Shown: in pieces, positions 1 through 11,777 of the stretch
How positions within the stretch are numbered: position 1 is the stretch's first letter
Layout: the number at the start of each line of letters is the position of its first letter
DNA from: Dipteronia dyeriana
Lineage: Eukaryota; Streptophyta; Magnoliopsida; Sapindales; Sapindaceae
Direction: 5' to 3'
Assembly (NCBI GenBank): GCA_032871835.1
Contig: CM065299.1
Span: 41,924,706-41,988,705 of the forward strand
Length of the DNA: 64,000 nt
Program-made: the position numbers and the translations under genes
Notes under the pieces: model-generated
The model's input: the letters and a program-made list of their open reading frames with translations, nothing else
What the model was told of the DNA's origin: nothing
Databases searched by the model: none

Positions 1-6
1 ATGTTA

Positions 7-261
7 TCAAACAATGACAAACAATGCAATATTTACGGAAAAATAAATAGCCACAATTTTGGTCCACCCTAGAAAAACAAGTAAATTACATTTTTTTGAA
101 ATACAAAACCCTAATCCTAACTTGGCGAACAAGTCATCAAGCGGTGTCGTCCAAATGTCTTGTGCCTGGGCACTTGCGTGCCCGAAGCCTTGTGCGGCAA
201 CCCCGGGTGACTCTGTTGCTACTTTTAATGCCACAAATTCTTCAATTCTTCGATTCTTCAA
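7..261 (-). other. Leader ORF of element A with hydrophobic C-terminus
   Basis: An 84-residue open frame lies in the leader between primer site and gag. Its last 40 or so residues resemble the leader ORFs of B (18182-18490) and G (40282-40521), including a common ending with VNIA, one variable residue and FVIV. The N-terminal half differs from the other two. No database family is recognised. It could be a translated leader peptide or simply the remains of a shared sequence. Function unknown. Confidence 0.3.
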
Positions 262-603
262 AACTTGAATATATTATAATAGATTTTTTTTTATAATTCT
301 ATTTTTTATAACAACAACAATAAAATAAGATTAGCAAATACCATGAAAGAAATTATGGTGATGATAGGCCACCGTTCTTGTTACAGTTCCAAAACAAAAA
401 TACATCGAAATTCAGAACCAAAATTGAGCAATAACAAATTACATTATAAAAACATATATATGTCCATACATTCCCATGTAAATATATATACGAATACCGA
501 GAGTGACATCTCTTTCTAAAACATGCATATTTACAATAAAAAGAAATATATTCATGTATATTTACATCAATTAATCAAGGTACAACCAGGCTCTGATACA
601 AAT

Positions 604-1642
604 TGTAGGAAACAAATACGCATGAAGCGGAAAAATATATTGGTATATTTCAAAAAACAAATCCTTTAAAAGAATGAACCTTAACCCTTGATTAATTAAC
701 ATATAACAAAAGTATCGTACATTTTTCTTGTGACAATTGAAGTTGCGCCAAATTGAATCCGTAAGATCTTTCAATCCGATAACAAAGGTGAATCACCTAG
801 GAGTGTTGGACACCTTTCTTTGAATTGTATACCTAAGGATGGAAAACAAACAAAATATTTTTCTTTTGTTAGTCACAATAATCTTCCTAGAGAGCCAGAA
901 TGTTTGGTCACTTGTGAATTATCAATCTGTTGATTGAAACTCGCGTGAACCCAATTCGATTTTTGTATACAAAACCTTTTGATGTAAAGGACACTGGTAC
1001 ACTATCAAAAACAAAAACGTTCCCCCTTTTCTCTATGCTTGGCCGAATTCTTCACACAATAGGTTGGATGGAGTATTTTTTCATCTATAAAAGCAAAATA
1101 AAATAATAAAAAAGTTCTCACAAGTCTTAACCAAGCCTTGGCCGAAATCTCTCTATAGATTTCTTAGGCTAGGTCAAATTCCATAATGTTGATATATAAA
1201 GGTGACCAAATCCTCTATTTATGAAGATTTACTTGGTGGCCAAGAATCCTCTCTCTAGTAGGATTTATTTTCACCAAGACTCCTATCAACTTTTAGAATT
1301 CTTTTCCACCTCAAAACTTCTATTCCAACTTATTAGTGTATTTATCCAATAACTAATTATTGAATATAAACTAAATTGTGACTTTATCAAAAACTTTCTA
1401 ATTTGACCAATTGTCAATAAGAGTTTTGATAGATATTAAATACTTCCTAATTCGACTAGATAAATAAATTCCTTTTTATTTATCTATTTATTAAATAAAG
1501 TATTTGATATTTATCATACTACCAACAATAGTATGAAACTATGAGGCATTCTCCTACTAGGAAAAAGATTTTTGAATTTTAACTAAATAATTAATTTCTA
1601 TTTAATAAAATTTTAAGATGTAAAACAATATATTAGGCTATT
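604..1642 (-). repeat. LTR of element A, inner segment
   Basis: This is the sense 3' portion (U5 side) of the 5' LTR of A. It holds the family block that in other copies precedes the primer site, and ends at the CTATT target duplication where B inserted. The block around 1000-1100 (CTTTGATGTAAAGGAC and neighbours, minus sense) is shared with the LTRs of B, D, G and I. Confidence 0.88.
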
Positions 1643-2964
1643 TGTTAGGATTATGCTCGATAGCAAGAGTGTAATAATGTATTTAACAATCTTTTCATAT
1701 TAATAAAAGTGATTTCTAGATTAACAAATCTTATAGCATTTATAGTTTAATTATTATAATTGTCAAAAGTAAATAATCATAAGTTCAAAAGACTATGAGA
1801 AAAGAAGAATTGTTCATACATCTGGATATGTATGAGGTAGACACAATTCTTTAGTAAGTCTTGAATAATATTCACAACTTAAGATAAAGGTTGGGTTCAT
1901 TTATCTTGTCAAAGTTGTAGATTCTTTTACTAGCATTTGAGTGGGATTAAATGTGTTCTGAAGAGTCTAAAATCATCAAAGTGTGTTGTCTTTGAATAGG
2001 ATCACAGTGAAATAGTTTATCTAGAACCATCAATGGATAAAAGTTTTCACTTGAAGATAATTGGAGAGTTTACCCCAATCCTCAGATAAATGTTGGATAT
2101 ATGGTTGCAAGTGTTATCATTTGAGCTATCAATGAGTTATATGGACATCGTGGCTCCATTTATTAATTGAGAGTAGAATATCATCATATGGATGTTTTGA
2201 GGTATTGGATATTAAATCTTAACGTTAAGTTTTCAATAGTGTCTATTGAAATATGGCTTCTAGGCAAGTCAAACTATCCAAATTCAAAATGTGGTCATAT
2301 GAGTAAATATGGTAACTTAGAGAGCTATAGTCGGTCTATGAGATCTTGGCGATTACAAATATTCTTCACGAGGTTACACTTTCTCCATTAAGATTGTCTA
2401 GGGTATGACTGAGCAATATTAACTTATTCTAACTTTATTTAAGAGTTCAATTTTAGTTCTTTAGTGGAATGAACTAAATTAATAGATCGGACCTAAATGA
2501 ATCATTTGTTGATTGTGATTAGGTTATATCTATTGGAGCTTAAATATAGATAGCCTGCCAAAATCCCCAATCAAGACGAGCTTGCCTGGATCACTTGATA
2601 TATTATACCGGACCAATTTATGGGTCCATCTAGAATTGTATTCAAGCATGTGGACTTGTTTCTTTTAGCAAGAATGAGTCTAGTTCACATGTGGAATTTT
2701 TATTTAAGTCCAAAGGATTTAAAAAAAATAGGAAAAATAATATTTGTCCAATATTTATGTAGATTGGGTGGCAAGGGTATATATAATAGCCTTATATATT
2801 GATTTTTATTTTATTAATTAATTAAGCGGAAAATAATTTATTTATTAATTAATTAATTATTTAATTAATAGTCAAAATCATTTTTCCAGTAGGAGATGGT
2901 CTCCTAGAGTCATATTATTGTTGGTAATATGATAAGTATCAAATACTATATTTGATAAAAAGAT
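1643..2964 (+). repeat. 5' LTR of element B, first segment
   Basis: The LTR starts TGTTAGGATTATGCTCGATA at 1643, as in the other C1 LTRs, and runs until element C interrupts it after the AAGAT target (2960-2964). It contains a 74-codon open frame at 2167-2391 that recurs in three other LTR copies. Confidence 0.92.
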
Positions 2965-3867
2965 TGTTGACGTCGATTTCTGGTTGTCTAAGAAAAGCCA
3001 ACAAGATTTGGATTTCATCTGTGATCTCAAAGAGAAAGAGAAGGAGAAAGTAATCGGACGCAAGTTTTCACATGGTAAAACTCTGATGACCGAAGAAACT
3101 TCCACGGGTGGTTGAATGATCAACCGAGCCAAAATCCATTATGAATAGAATAATTGCAATTCTTGATCTCTCTTTTTTCTCTCAGTATTTTCTATATTTT
3201 CTATATATTCTCTGTCTCTATTTTGTGATGAGATTATGGGTCTATTTATATGTCCATAGAACCCTAATCTTCTTTGTACAAGAAAATAAAAGATCTTGGT
3301 ATTTAATTATAATTGTCTACTTGTTCGAAGTAGTTTATCTTCTTTCCTGTTTCGGAGACTTGTATTGAGATAGAATGGGACTCTAGTAATGTAGTCCAAT
3401 TAGGACTTATTTCCTTATAATAACGTAGTATTTTTGAAGAAATAAAATTGTTGTCTCATTAGGAACCCTTTCTGCTTGATATTATGTTCTTCTTGGAATT
3501 CCTCTTTGATATGGATATCTTCACGTATTTTAATGACTCGACTCGTGTGAGCTATGCGCTGGGCTTTTTATTTGGTTTTCTTCATGTTTGTCCCGAGTAG
3601 AAAACAATTTCAGCTGGTCCTGAATGACGTCATATGATCCCAAGTAGAAAATGCCATCGACCAGCCCCGAGTATCATTAACTGATATCGAGTAGTATATG
3701 ACGTCAGTTGACCCCGAGTAGGTTTTGTTTAATACCTGCTTACTCGGGCTTTCTCTTCTTTGGTGATGTCTTGCAGGATATTTTCTGAATGCCTATTTGG
3801 ACTCCCACCAGGCAATTTTATCCTTGTTGTCGATGACGTATACATCTGATAAAATTCATATCTGACA
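2965..3867 (-). repeat. 3' LTR (sense) of Tat element C
   Basis: It is 903 bp, the same length as the partner LTR at 16121-17023, and closely similar along its length. On the plus strand it begins TGTTGACG and ends TCTGACA. The purine run AAGGTGGTAT (sense), just outside at 3868-3877, is the likely polypurine tract. It carries a sense-strand TATA box (TATAAATA, plus coordinates 3243-3250), palindromes TGACGTCA at 3625-3632 and 3699-3706, and a W-box core TTGACC at 3708-3713. Confidence 0.93.
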
Positions 3868-4368
3868 ATACCACCTTAAAATATTTTTACCGAACAGGGT
3901 TTCGTTTTGGGCAAAAGAATTTTAATTAATTCTTCAATTTTTATATCTTTTCGGTGCCAGAGTAAATGTCTTATCATAATGGTGTGTCTTAATGGTGACC
4001 CTATAAATTCGATTTGCCCCCTCACGCGAGATCTTCAATGATGGCGACGTTTTGGAATTCTGACGGCAAAAGCCATTTCTCTTCTTGACACGTGTCCTGT
4101 GGCGCTTCATTTTTCGATATCATTTATGAGAAACGACCTACGCGTCTCCCCATGCACCGTCTAAGTCATCAAATATCGTCATAGATTTTCCTGCCTTGAG
4201 ACCCTAAGGTTTCATGCTATTACCCTTTAAATTCTTCACTGAGGGGTTGTGCTGGTTTATTCTAAAAAACACAATACAAGAAAATTTTCCTAGCCCAGAT
4301 TTCATCACACAAAATCGCCATTCTCCGTCGAAGGTCTTTGCATCAGATTTCATGCAAGGTTAGTTTTA
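3868..4368. other. Non-coding spacer of element C between 3' LTR and antisense ORF
   Basis: No protein is recognised here. In the plus direction it is the presumed promoter and 5' UTR of the antisense gene that starts at 4369. A TATA-like CCCTTTAAATTC lies near 4225, about 145 bases ahead of the start codon. Confidence 0.4.
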
Positions 4369-7265
4369 ATGGAACCAACTTCCCATCTTCGACTCTGTAC
4401 TATAGCTCTCGAAGCTCTCGATCGTGGAAATTTCCAGTTGGTTTCTTGCATTCAGAGATTACTGGGGGAAATCCCCTCTGCTGAACCTCCTCTTTTAGAA
4501 GTCGACATTTCTGGGCTTTACCCTGACGTCTATTTTTCTGTATCCAGTTCTGATTCTTTATCTAGTTCTGAATTTGTAGTTTTGAATCATAGGGTACCAC
4601 TTCGATCAAGGATGGAAAAACATCAAAGTATGAGTGAAGTTCACAAGCACAACTCGGGTAGTGTCCGAATCAGGGAGCAGACTATTGACGAGAACGATGT
4701 TGAAGAGGCGTTCAGAGTATCTCGTCTCTCTTTCTTTGCTAATCACCTGAGTGGGTTTGTTACCGAACTGAATGTGGTCGGGGCAGATGAGATCGGGAAA
4801 TATGGACAATTCAGTTACTCTGATTCCCGTGGGTGATAGGGCTACGTGGAATCCTCCCTCGGGCATGGTGGCAATTTATGGATCCATGCTCTGCTGCAGC
4901 ATTACTCTTCCTCTTCAGCTGTTCATTGCCTAGTTTCTGGCTGAAGCAGGGATCGCTCTGTCTCAACTGGCCCCGAACAGTTATAAGATCTTGATGTGCA
5001 TGTGGCACATGTACAGCTGGATGAACTTGTCGCCGCCCTCCCCGAGTGAAATCAGGCACTTCTTCATGCTAAGGCAGTCTGGTAAGACAATGACCTATTT
5101 CCTCATGTCTAATCCGCTGGACTGTTTGGTCCCCGAGGGGACAAAGGTGAATCGGGGATTCAATGCCTCTAATGACCCCAAAAAGAGGGGTTTTTTATGG
5201 GGATTCCCTTCACCAACAAGTTCTAGAAGAATAGTTGGTTTTTCAGCAGAGGAAATTTGGGTATTGAAGTCACTCTCTCGACTGGGGAAACTCGGAGGGT
5301 GTTGAAAGTTCCCTGTTTTTTCTATTCTCCCGAGGTATGGAACAAGAAAAAGCTTGAATTCAGCGATGCTAAGCTGACCAGACTTGCTCGGGCAGCAGTT
5401 CCCACTCTGGAGAAGAGGAGCATGACTTATCTTTTCAATGAAATGAAAATGATAGAGTTCGGCTTCTTCAGTCAGATTTCAGGCTACTGCAGGCGATGTA
5501 AGTGATCTTTGTAACCCTCTCTTCTTCTTTTTTGTGTTATTATATTTTTGCTTTTTATATTCTTACGGGATTCCCCTTTTTTCTTCTAAGTGTATGACAC
5601 GGACATCGTCTGCGACCTTCAAGCTTGCTAAATGAATTCGATTCTTTAGGTGAGCCGAAAAAAAGATTCTGGCCAGAGCAATGACGGTATTATCCCACTT
5701 GAGTCTGATGAGGAACTTGATGTAGCCGAGGATAAAATCCCCAAATATATCCCCGAGGAATTCGTTCGGCCGACCGTTGGGGAACCTAGTGGTCAGAGTG
5801 GCCCAACGGATCATACTAAGGAGATGCCTTATGACGGGGAGAGGCAGAGTGAGGGTCTTGGTGAAGGACTTACTGAGTAGTTAGACGCCGGTGATGGAGG
5901 TGAAAACTTTGAGGTTCAAGTACATACTGATCCTAAATTTTTTGAATCCTTCTGGAATGATGTCCTGGAAGATCTTGCGGCTGATCTCAGCTTCCATCAT
6001 TCTCAGGTTGAGAAATGGAAGGCGGTCAACTCTCCTACTCTCCCTCTTAAGGTTCCTTGAGTAGTCATCGAATGATGAAGACTCCGAGGCTGAGATTTCC
6101 TCTAGCGTTCATGTCAAAGCATCTGCTGGTATGGAGACTTCTGAGCCGAACATGGGTTCCTCTCCCCCCGGGGTTGAAGATCTAAGGCCTGAACCCTCAA
6201 GATATCCTTCCTATCCCTCTCCCTATGATATGCTCAGGGAGATGTCATCAGGCCAAGCTTTTATCGGGGATGATCATTGGAGTCATCTCAGGGACGCGCC
6301 TCTGACAAGTCATCTTCAGAGTGTCTTCAATAGTGCATCTTATGTAAGTTATTCCTAACTCTTCAATTGTCTTGCTTGTTCACCCAATTTTTAATTAAAC
6401 TTCTTTGTAGATGATGGCCGAGTTCGCTGAGCTGGTTCAGACTCAGCAACATCAAGTTGATCGAATAAGGCGTCTCGAGGCTCAGCTGAAAGAAAGTGAG
6501 GATAGCCATGCTCAGGTCGACTCAGCTTATCAGAAAGAATTCGGCAGTGCTTAAGTGCTCACCGACCATTGTTTGACGAAGCAGGTGGAGGTTGATAAGA
6601 GGGCTTCTTTGGCAGAAGAGAAGGCTACGTCACTTCAGAACTTATTGTCTTTTGCTCAAGAATCAATGCTTAAGGTCGAGCAGGAAGCAGAGCAGTCCAA
6701 GTCGGCATATGAACAGAAGATCGAAGACTTAGAACGCCAAGCTTTGACAGTCGAGTCCCTATCCAAAGAGGCCAGGCTAGAACTTAAAGTCCAGGGGGTT
6801 GATCATTTTAAAAGATCCTCTGCCTATGATGCCCTTCTCCTTCGGGAGTTTCAGCTAGGGCTAGTTTCATCTGGCGAGTTCTTCAAGGTTAAGAATCGGG
6901 CAACTGAGAAAGCCTGAACCAACTGGGAGCTGTCGATCAAGAATCACGTGGATCGATCCTTGGAATCTCTTCAGACTCAGATGAAGGAATAAAGATCTTA
7001 CAGCCATAGCCGAGTCAAAGAGCCTTATCCCATGCATTTGGAGATTCCATCTGAGCACTCCTTCTCAACTTTTTATGCCAGTCTGGAGTCGGCCGTGGAA
7101 GGTGTGGTGCCTGATGTCTGACTGATCCCAAGAGAAGATTATAGCCAATGGATGGATGATTCGGTCGACACGATTTCTTGGCCTTCTAACAAAAGTCAGC
7201 TCTGTGAATATGAAATGGTGCCCGACCCGAGTATCGGCAAGAGCTCTAAATCCTCACAATCATGA
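4369..7265 (+). pseudogene. Antisense additional ORF of Tat element C, three exons, decayed
   Basis: This gene lies opposite to gag-pol. Exon 1 (4369-5497) starts at ATG and contains blocks such as NRGFNASND and VPCFFYSPEVW. These resemble the plant 'putative gypsy type transposon' (Transposase_28-type) proteins. Two frame changes lie in exon 1 (after about 4833 and near 5250), plus a TAG near 4930. Intron 1 is GTAAGT at 5498 to TTCTTTAG at 5649. Exon 2 (5650-6343) is acidic and Ser/Pro-rich, with a stop at 5878. Intron 2 is GTAAGT at 6344 to TTTGTAG at 6410. Exon 3 (6411-7265) holds one frame of 285 codons with a few stops and encodes a long coiled coil rich in Glu, Gln, Lys and Ala. The frame across intron 1 does not join cleanly, so that junction or the local frame is uncertain. 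Assignment to the Tat aORF class is inference from position, strand and motif likeness; its function is unknown. Confidence 0.72.
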
Positions 7266-8289
7266 TTTTTGTAGAATTTTCATAAATTTTTTGTAAAGAT
7301 TCTTTTTGTTCTTTGTAACAATTCTTGAAATATAATTCTTGTTACTTAACAATTCTTTTGATTCTTTTGTAACAGTTCTTTGTAAAGATTATCAATGAAA
7401 TTCCGAGTTGAGTAATTCTGAACTGAGTGGTTTTGATCTAATTTCATTGCTCAAGAAATTTCATCTTCTTTAACTTGACTCTATTGTTGCCAAGTATCTT
7501 ATTAAACCAGCTATTTCTAATGTTCGGGTAACTTCACCGAGTATCTTATTAAACTGGTTTCGTTCCCCGAATAACTTTTAACATCAAGTATCTTATTAAA
7601 CCGACTGTTGCAATCTTCATGTCAAGTATCTTATTAAACTGACTAATTTTGATGTTCGGGTAAGTTCACTGAGTATCTTATTAAACCGGTTTCGTTCCCT
7701 AAATAATTTTTTAACGCCAAGTATTTTATTAAACTGGCTAGTATTATTAACCGAGTCATCTTAAAACAGGCAAGTAGGTTTATACTTGTGTTTCATACTC
7801 GGTTGCTACCCGAACATTACATCAAGGCTCACGATGATCATATGTTCGAGTCCTTACACATTATCGAGGACGCCTTTCCAGTTTTTCTATGCAAGGATTT
7901 GCCAAATTGTTAAGCTTTTTAAATCGCTTAACACAATTATGCATTTCACCGGATTTTTTTTCGATAGCGTCTTGAGTTTTTCTCCAGAATCTGGTGTATC
8001 GGGTTTGCCTTTTTGCTAAGGTTAATTGACCTTGCTCGACTGGCATGCTCATTCGAGCTTCTCCGCCCATTCGGGAATCAATGGTCCCGAGTATTCTATT
8101 TGCATGTTCTTATTATCATGCTTGTCTTCCATATGTTCTTATTATCATATGCTTTATATTTCGGAGATCCCGAGTTTGATTTTTATTTGTAACTGAAAAA
8201 TCAACAAAGAATTAAATTTCAAACTAATATTTGACCTAACTAAAATTATCTTGACTAGAAAGGAAAATAAAAAATAATCTAAGGATAGA
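7266..8289. other. Spacer of element C between antisense ORF and integrase
   Basis: It is AT-rich and non-coding. T-rich stretches at 7265-7390 follow the stop of the antisense gene and may be its 3' UTR. A tandem repeat block (7491-7745) follows, then sequence with no recognisable product. Comparable spacer repeats are typical of Tat elements. Confidence 0.5.
7491..7745 (+). repeat. Tandem repeat array in Tat spacer, six short units
   Basis: The core AGTATCTTATTAAAC recurs at about 7491, 7539, 7587, 7625, 7671 and 7719 (the last with TTTTATT). Units are 38-48 bp apart. Alternate units share a second block with GGTTTCGTTCCC, giving a higher-order period of about 135 bp. Copies differ by point changes, so the array is old. 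Confidence 0.8.
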
Positions 8290-9627
8290 AAATTTTCAGA
8301 TATTGGGCATTGCATGGTCTGGGTAAAACCCCTCCATTGGGTCGTGCAATCCAATATACTTCATGGCCAGCCATTCCTTCGATCTTGTACGAGCATTCCC
8401 ACTTGTCAGCCAGGAAACCTGTAGCTTTATTTTTTGTGTTCAATGACATATTCCTAAGTACCAGGTCTCCTAGTTAGAATATCCTGACCCGAACATGAGA
8501 GTTGTTGTGGCGAGCTACGCTTTACTGATATGCCATATTTCGTATTCAGGATTTCTCCCTTTTCTCTTCTAGCTCATCTAGACTTTGTAATAACATATCA
8601 ACATTTTGATATTCATCATATAGCCTGACCCGGGGTGACGTATATGACATTTCTATAGGGATAACAGCTTCTGTTCCAAACGCTAAAGTGAATGCAGTTT
8701 CTCCTGTTGAAGTCCTTGTTGTCGTCCGATATGCCCATAATACTTCGGGAATCTTTTCAACCCAACTTCCTTTCTTGACATCTAGCTTTGCTTTGAGTGT
8801 ATGTTTGATGATTTTGTTCACCGCTACAACCTGCCCATTTGTTTGAGGGTAGGCAGGTGTGGCATAGTAATTGGCAATCCGGTACTCTTTGCACATCTGT
8901 CTGAATTTTAGGTTATCAAACTGGGTGCAGTTGTCAGTGATTATAGTGTTTGGGACTCCAAACCTATAAATTATATTCTTTTTCATGAAATTTGTGTTTG
9001 CTTCTATGATATGCACCAATGCTTCAGCTTCTGCCCACTTTGTGAAATAGTCAACGGCTACTATGGCATGTTTTGCTCCACCCCCTGTCCCAGCTGGCAT
9101 CGGGCCGATTAAATCCAAACCTCACATGGCAAACCCCATATGGCAAATGGCCATAGGGATGTGAGGTTTCTGAGTTATTCAGGGGGTTGCCGGATATCAT
9201 TAGCAATCCTTTGGCAAGTATTGCAACTTTTCGAACATCGTTGTGTATATGAGAATAAAGTAGGCCAATAATAACCTTGCATGAGTACCTTGGGCGCTTA
9301 ACTTTTACCCCTAGTGTGGTTTCCGCAAACTCCTCAATAGATTTCCTGTAATATCCGATATGCATCCTCTTCTGACACACATCAAAAAACTGTATAGTTC
9401 TCCTCAGGCCAACATATACCTTGCTAATCGATATTTGATACATTTTGCTTGTAGGGGATCTTCCGGGAGCACGCATTCTTAAAGGAATCTGTTTAGCTGA
9501 GTTGTCCAACCGTCTGGCAGTGTTCAGATTTCTAAAATTTCTAAGTTTTTCGGTTCAGCTGTGCTCGGTTTGAGGAGATGTGCAACCGAAATAGTTTTTG
9601 GCCTAATTGTGGTTGTTGTTGATGCTA
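8290..9627 (-). pseudogene. Integrase of Tat element C (decayed)
   Basis: In sense it runs from an HHCC-type N-terminal region (about 9500-9150, with stops) into the DDE core at 9118-8546. It then passes into a C-terminal segment ending near 8290. The core contains IGPMPAG, the first Asp in AVDYFTKW and the second Asp in TIITDN. The conserved PAYPQTNGQ block is followed by VVAVNK, where the family has Glu as third catalytic residue, so that Glu is replaced by Val. The enzyme would have inserted element cDNA into host DNA. It is separated from RNase H by solo LTR D. Confidence 0.88.
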
Positions 9628-9632
9628 GTTTG

Positions 9633-11050
9633 TATTAGGGTTATGCTCAATAGCAAGAGTGTAACATTGTAATTAACAATCTTTTCATATGAATAAATTG
9701 ATTTCTAGTTTAACAAATCTTATAGCATTTATAGTTTAATTATTATAATTGTCAAAAGTAAATAATCATAAGGTCAAAAGACTATGAGAAAATAAGAATT
9801 GTTCATACATCTAGATATGTATGAGGTAGATACAATTCTTTATTTAGTCTTGAATAATATTCGCAACTTAAGATAGAAGGTTGGGCGCCTTTATCTTGTT
9901 AAAATTGTAGATTCTTTTGCTAGCATTTGAGTGGGATCAAATGTGTTACGATGAGTCTAAAATCATCAAAGTGTGGTGTCTTTGTGTAAAAGAATCTAGT
10001 GCACTGGGTGCATTGAATAGGATCAAAATGAAATACTTTATCTAGAACCGTTAATAGATAAAAGTTTTCATTGAAGACAATCGGAGTGTCTATCTCAATC
10101 CTTAGATAAATGATGGACTTATGGTTGCAAGTGTTATCAATTGAGCTATCAATGAGTACGATTATATAGCATAGTCTATCCTCGATAGTTTGGTGGTATT
10201 CATTTGTTAATCGATAGAGGACTTCATTTATAGATATGGACATCGTGGCTCCATTTATTGAATGAGAGTAGAATACCATCATATGGATGTTTTGAGGTAT
10301 TGGATATTAAATCTTAACGTTAAGTTTTCAATAGTGTCTATTGAAATGTGGCTTCTGGACAAGTTAAAATATCCAAGTTCAAAATGTGGTCATATGAGTA
10401 AATATGGTAACTTGGAGAGCTATAGGCGGTCTATGAGCTCTTGGCGATTGCCAGTATTCTTCACGAGGATACACTTTCTCCAATAAGGTTGGCTATAGTG
10501 AATAACTTAAATATATTATTTTTATTTTATTATTATTTAATTAAATGGAAATTAATTAATTTGTTGATTAATTAATTATTTAATTAAAAGTCAAAATCTT
10601 TTCCTAATAGGAGATGGTCTCCTAAAAATATACTATTGTTGGTAGTATAGTTAATGTTAAAGACTGTATTTGATAAGTAGATAAATAAATGGAGTTATTT
10701 ATCTAATCAAATTAGGAAGTCTTTAATATGGTTACAAATACACTTTTGAGTTGGATTAGGAGTCTTGGTGTTAGGATAGAATTCCTTTTTGAAAAGGATT
10801 CTTAACCACCAAGTAAATCTATCTAAGGAAAGGATTCTTAACTACCAAGTAATCCTTCTTAGGAAAGGATTTGTGATCCTAATCTATATCATATAAAATT
10901 CGCCCAGCCCATATATATATATACAAAAGGATAGAATTTCTTTAAGATAAGGATTCTTAACTACCAAATAAATCCACCTAAGGAAAGGATTCTTGCCAAC
11001 CAAGTAAATCCTTCTTAGGAAAGGATTTATGATCCTATATATATATATAA

Positions 11051-11131
<81 letters not shown>

Positions 11132-11772
11132 TGATTTTCGGTCAGCCCTATGAATTTTATGATGAAAATTTCGGCCATGCCTAGGTAATTTTCAAGAGAG
11201 AATTTGGCATAGCAAGAGAGAATTTTGAGAGAGAGAAATTAGTTTTTGCTCTAGACAAAATTCGATCAACTCATAGATAAAGGGTGTATGAATTCAGCCT
11301 AGAAGAGAAAAAAGGGAACGTTTTTGTTTTCAATAGTATACTAGTATCCTTTACATCAAAAGGGTTTTGTGTACAACATTGAATCAAGGTTCATGCGAGT
11401 TTCAATCAAGTTGATTGATAATTCACAAGTGACTGGACGTTCTTAGATTTTTCTCTTGGAGGATATTTGTAACTAACAAAGAAACGATTTTTGCTTTGTC
11501 TCCAGCCTCAGGAATACAATTTAAAGAAAGGGAGCACACACTCCAAGGTGATTCATGTTCGTGATTGGATTGGAAGATCTTGTAGAATCAATTCGGAGCT
11601 TGTACAATCGTCACGCGTAAAAGGTACGATACTTTTATATACATCAATTAATCTAGGGTTAAGGTTCTCGTTGCATAAAAGGGGAAAAAAAATATTTTAT
11701 ACGCAAACCCTTATCTCATATTTTCGCTTTTCTCACGCTTCCGCTGCGTTTCTAAACCGCTTGTTCCCTACA
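9633..11772 (+). mobile_element. Solo LTR D of copia family C1, inserted in element C
   Basis: It is 2140 bp long, starts TATTAGGGTTATGCTCAATA (family start TGTTAGG with one base changed) and ends TTCCCTACA. A perfect GTTTG duplication flanks it (9628-9632, 11773-11777). No internal region or second LTR is present, so it is a solo LTR left by recombination between two LTRs. Compared with the B copies it lacks the block that corresponds to about 23040-23430. It contains the 74-codon LTR ORF (10262-10486) and a long AT/GT microsatellite. Confidence 0.93.
11034..11128. repeat. (AT)n-(GT)n microsatellite inside solo LTR D
   Basis: A run of AT dinucleotides with a few interruptions passes directly into GT dinucleotides. 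A similar compound repeat occurs at the corresponding end of the LTR in element I (58235-58271, AC/AT on the plus strand). Confidence 0.95.
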
Positions 11773-11777
11773 GTTTG

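Noticed and set aside
3141..3368. Plus-strand frame of 75 codons in the LTR of element C, rich in Phe, Leu and Tyr
   Set aside because: It is antisense to the LTR promoter, spans the TATA region and is T-rich; the other LTR copy does not keep it open over the same length.
7491..7745. CRISPR-like array of short repeats
   Set aside because: Spacing is irregular, repeats are degenerate, and the context is a plant retrotransposon.
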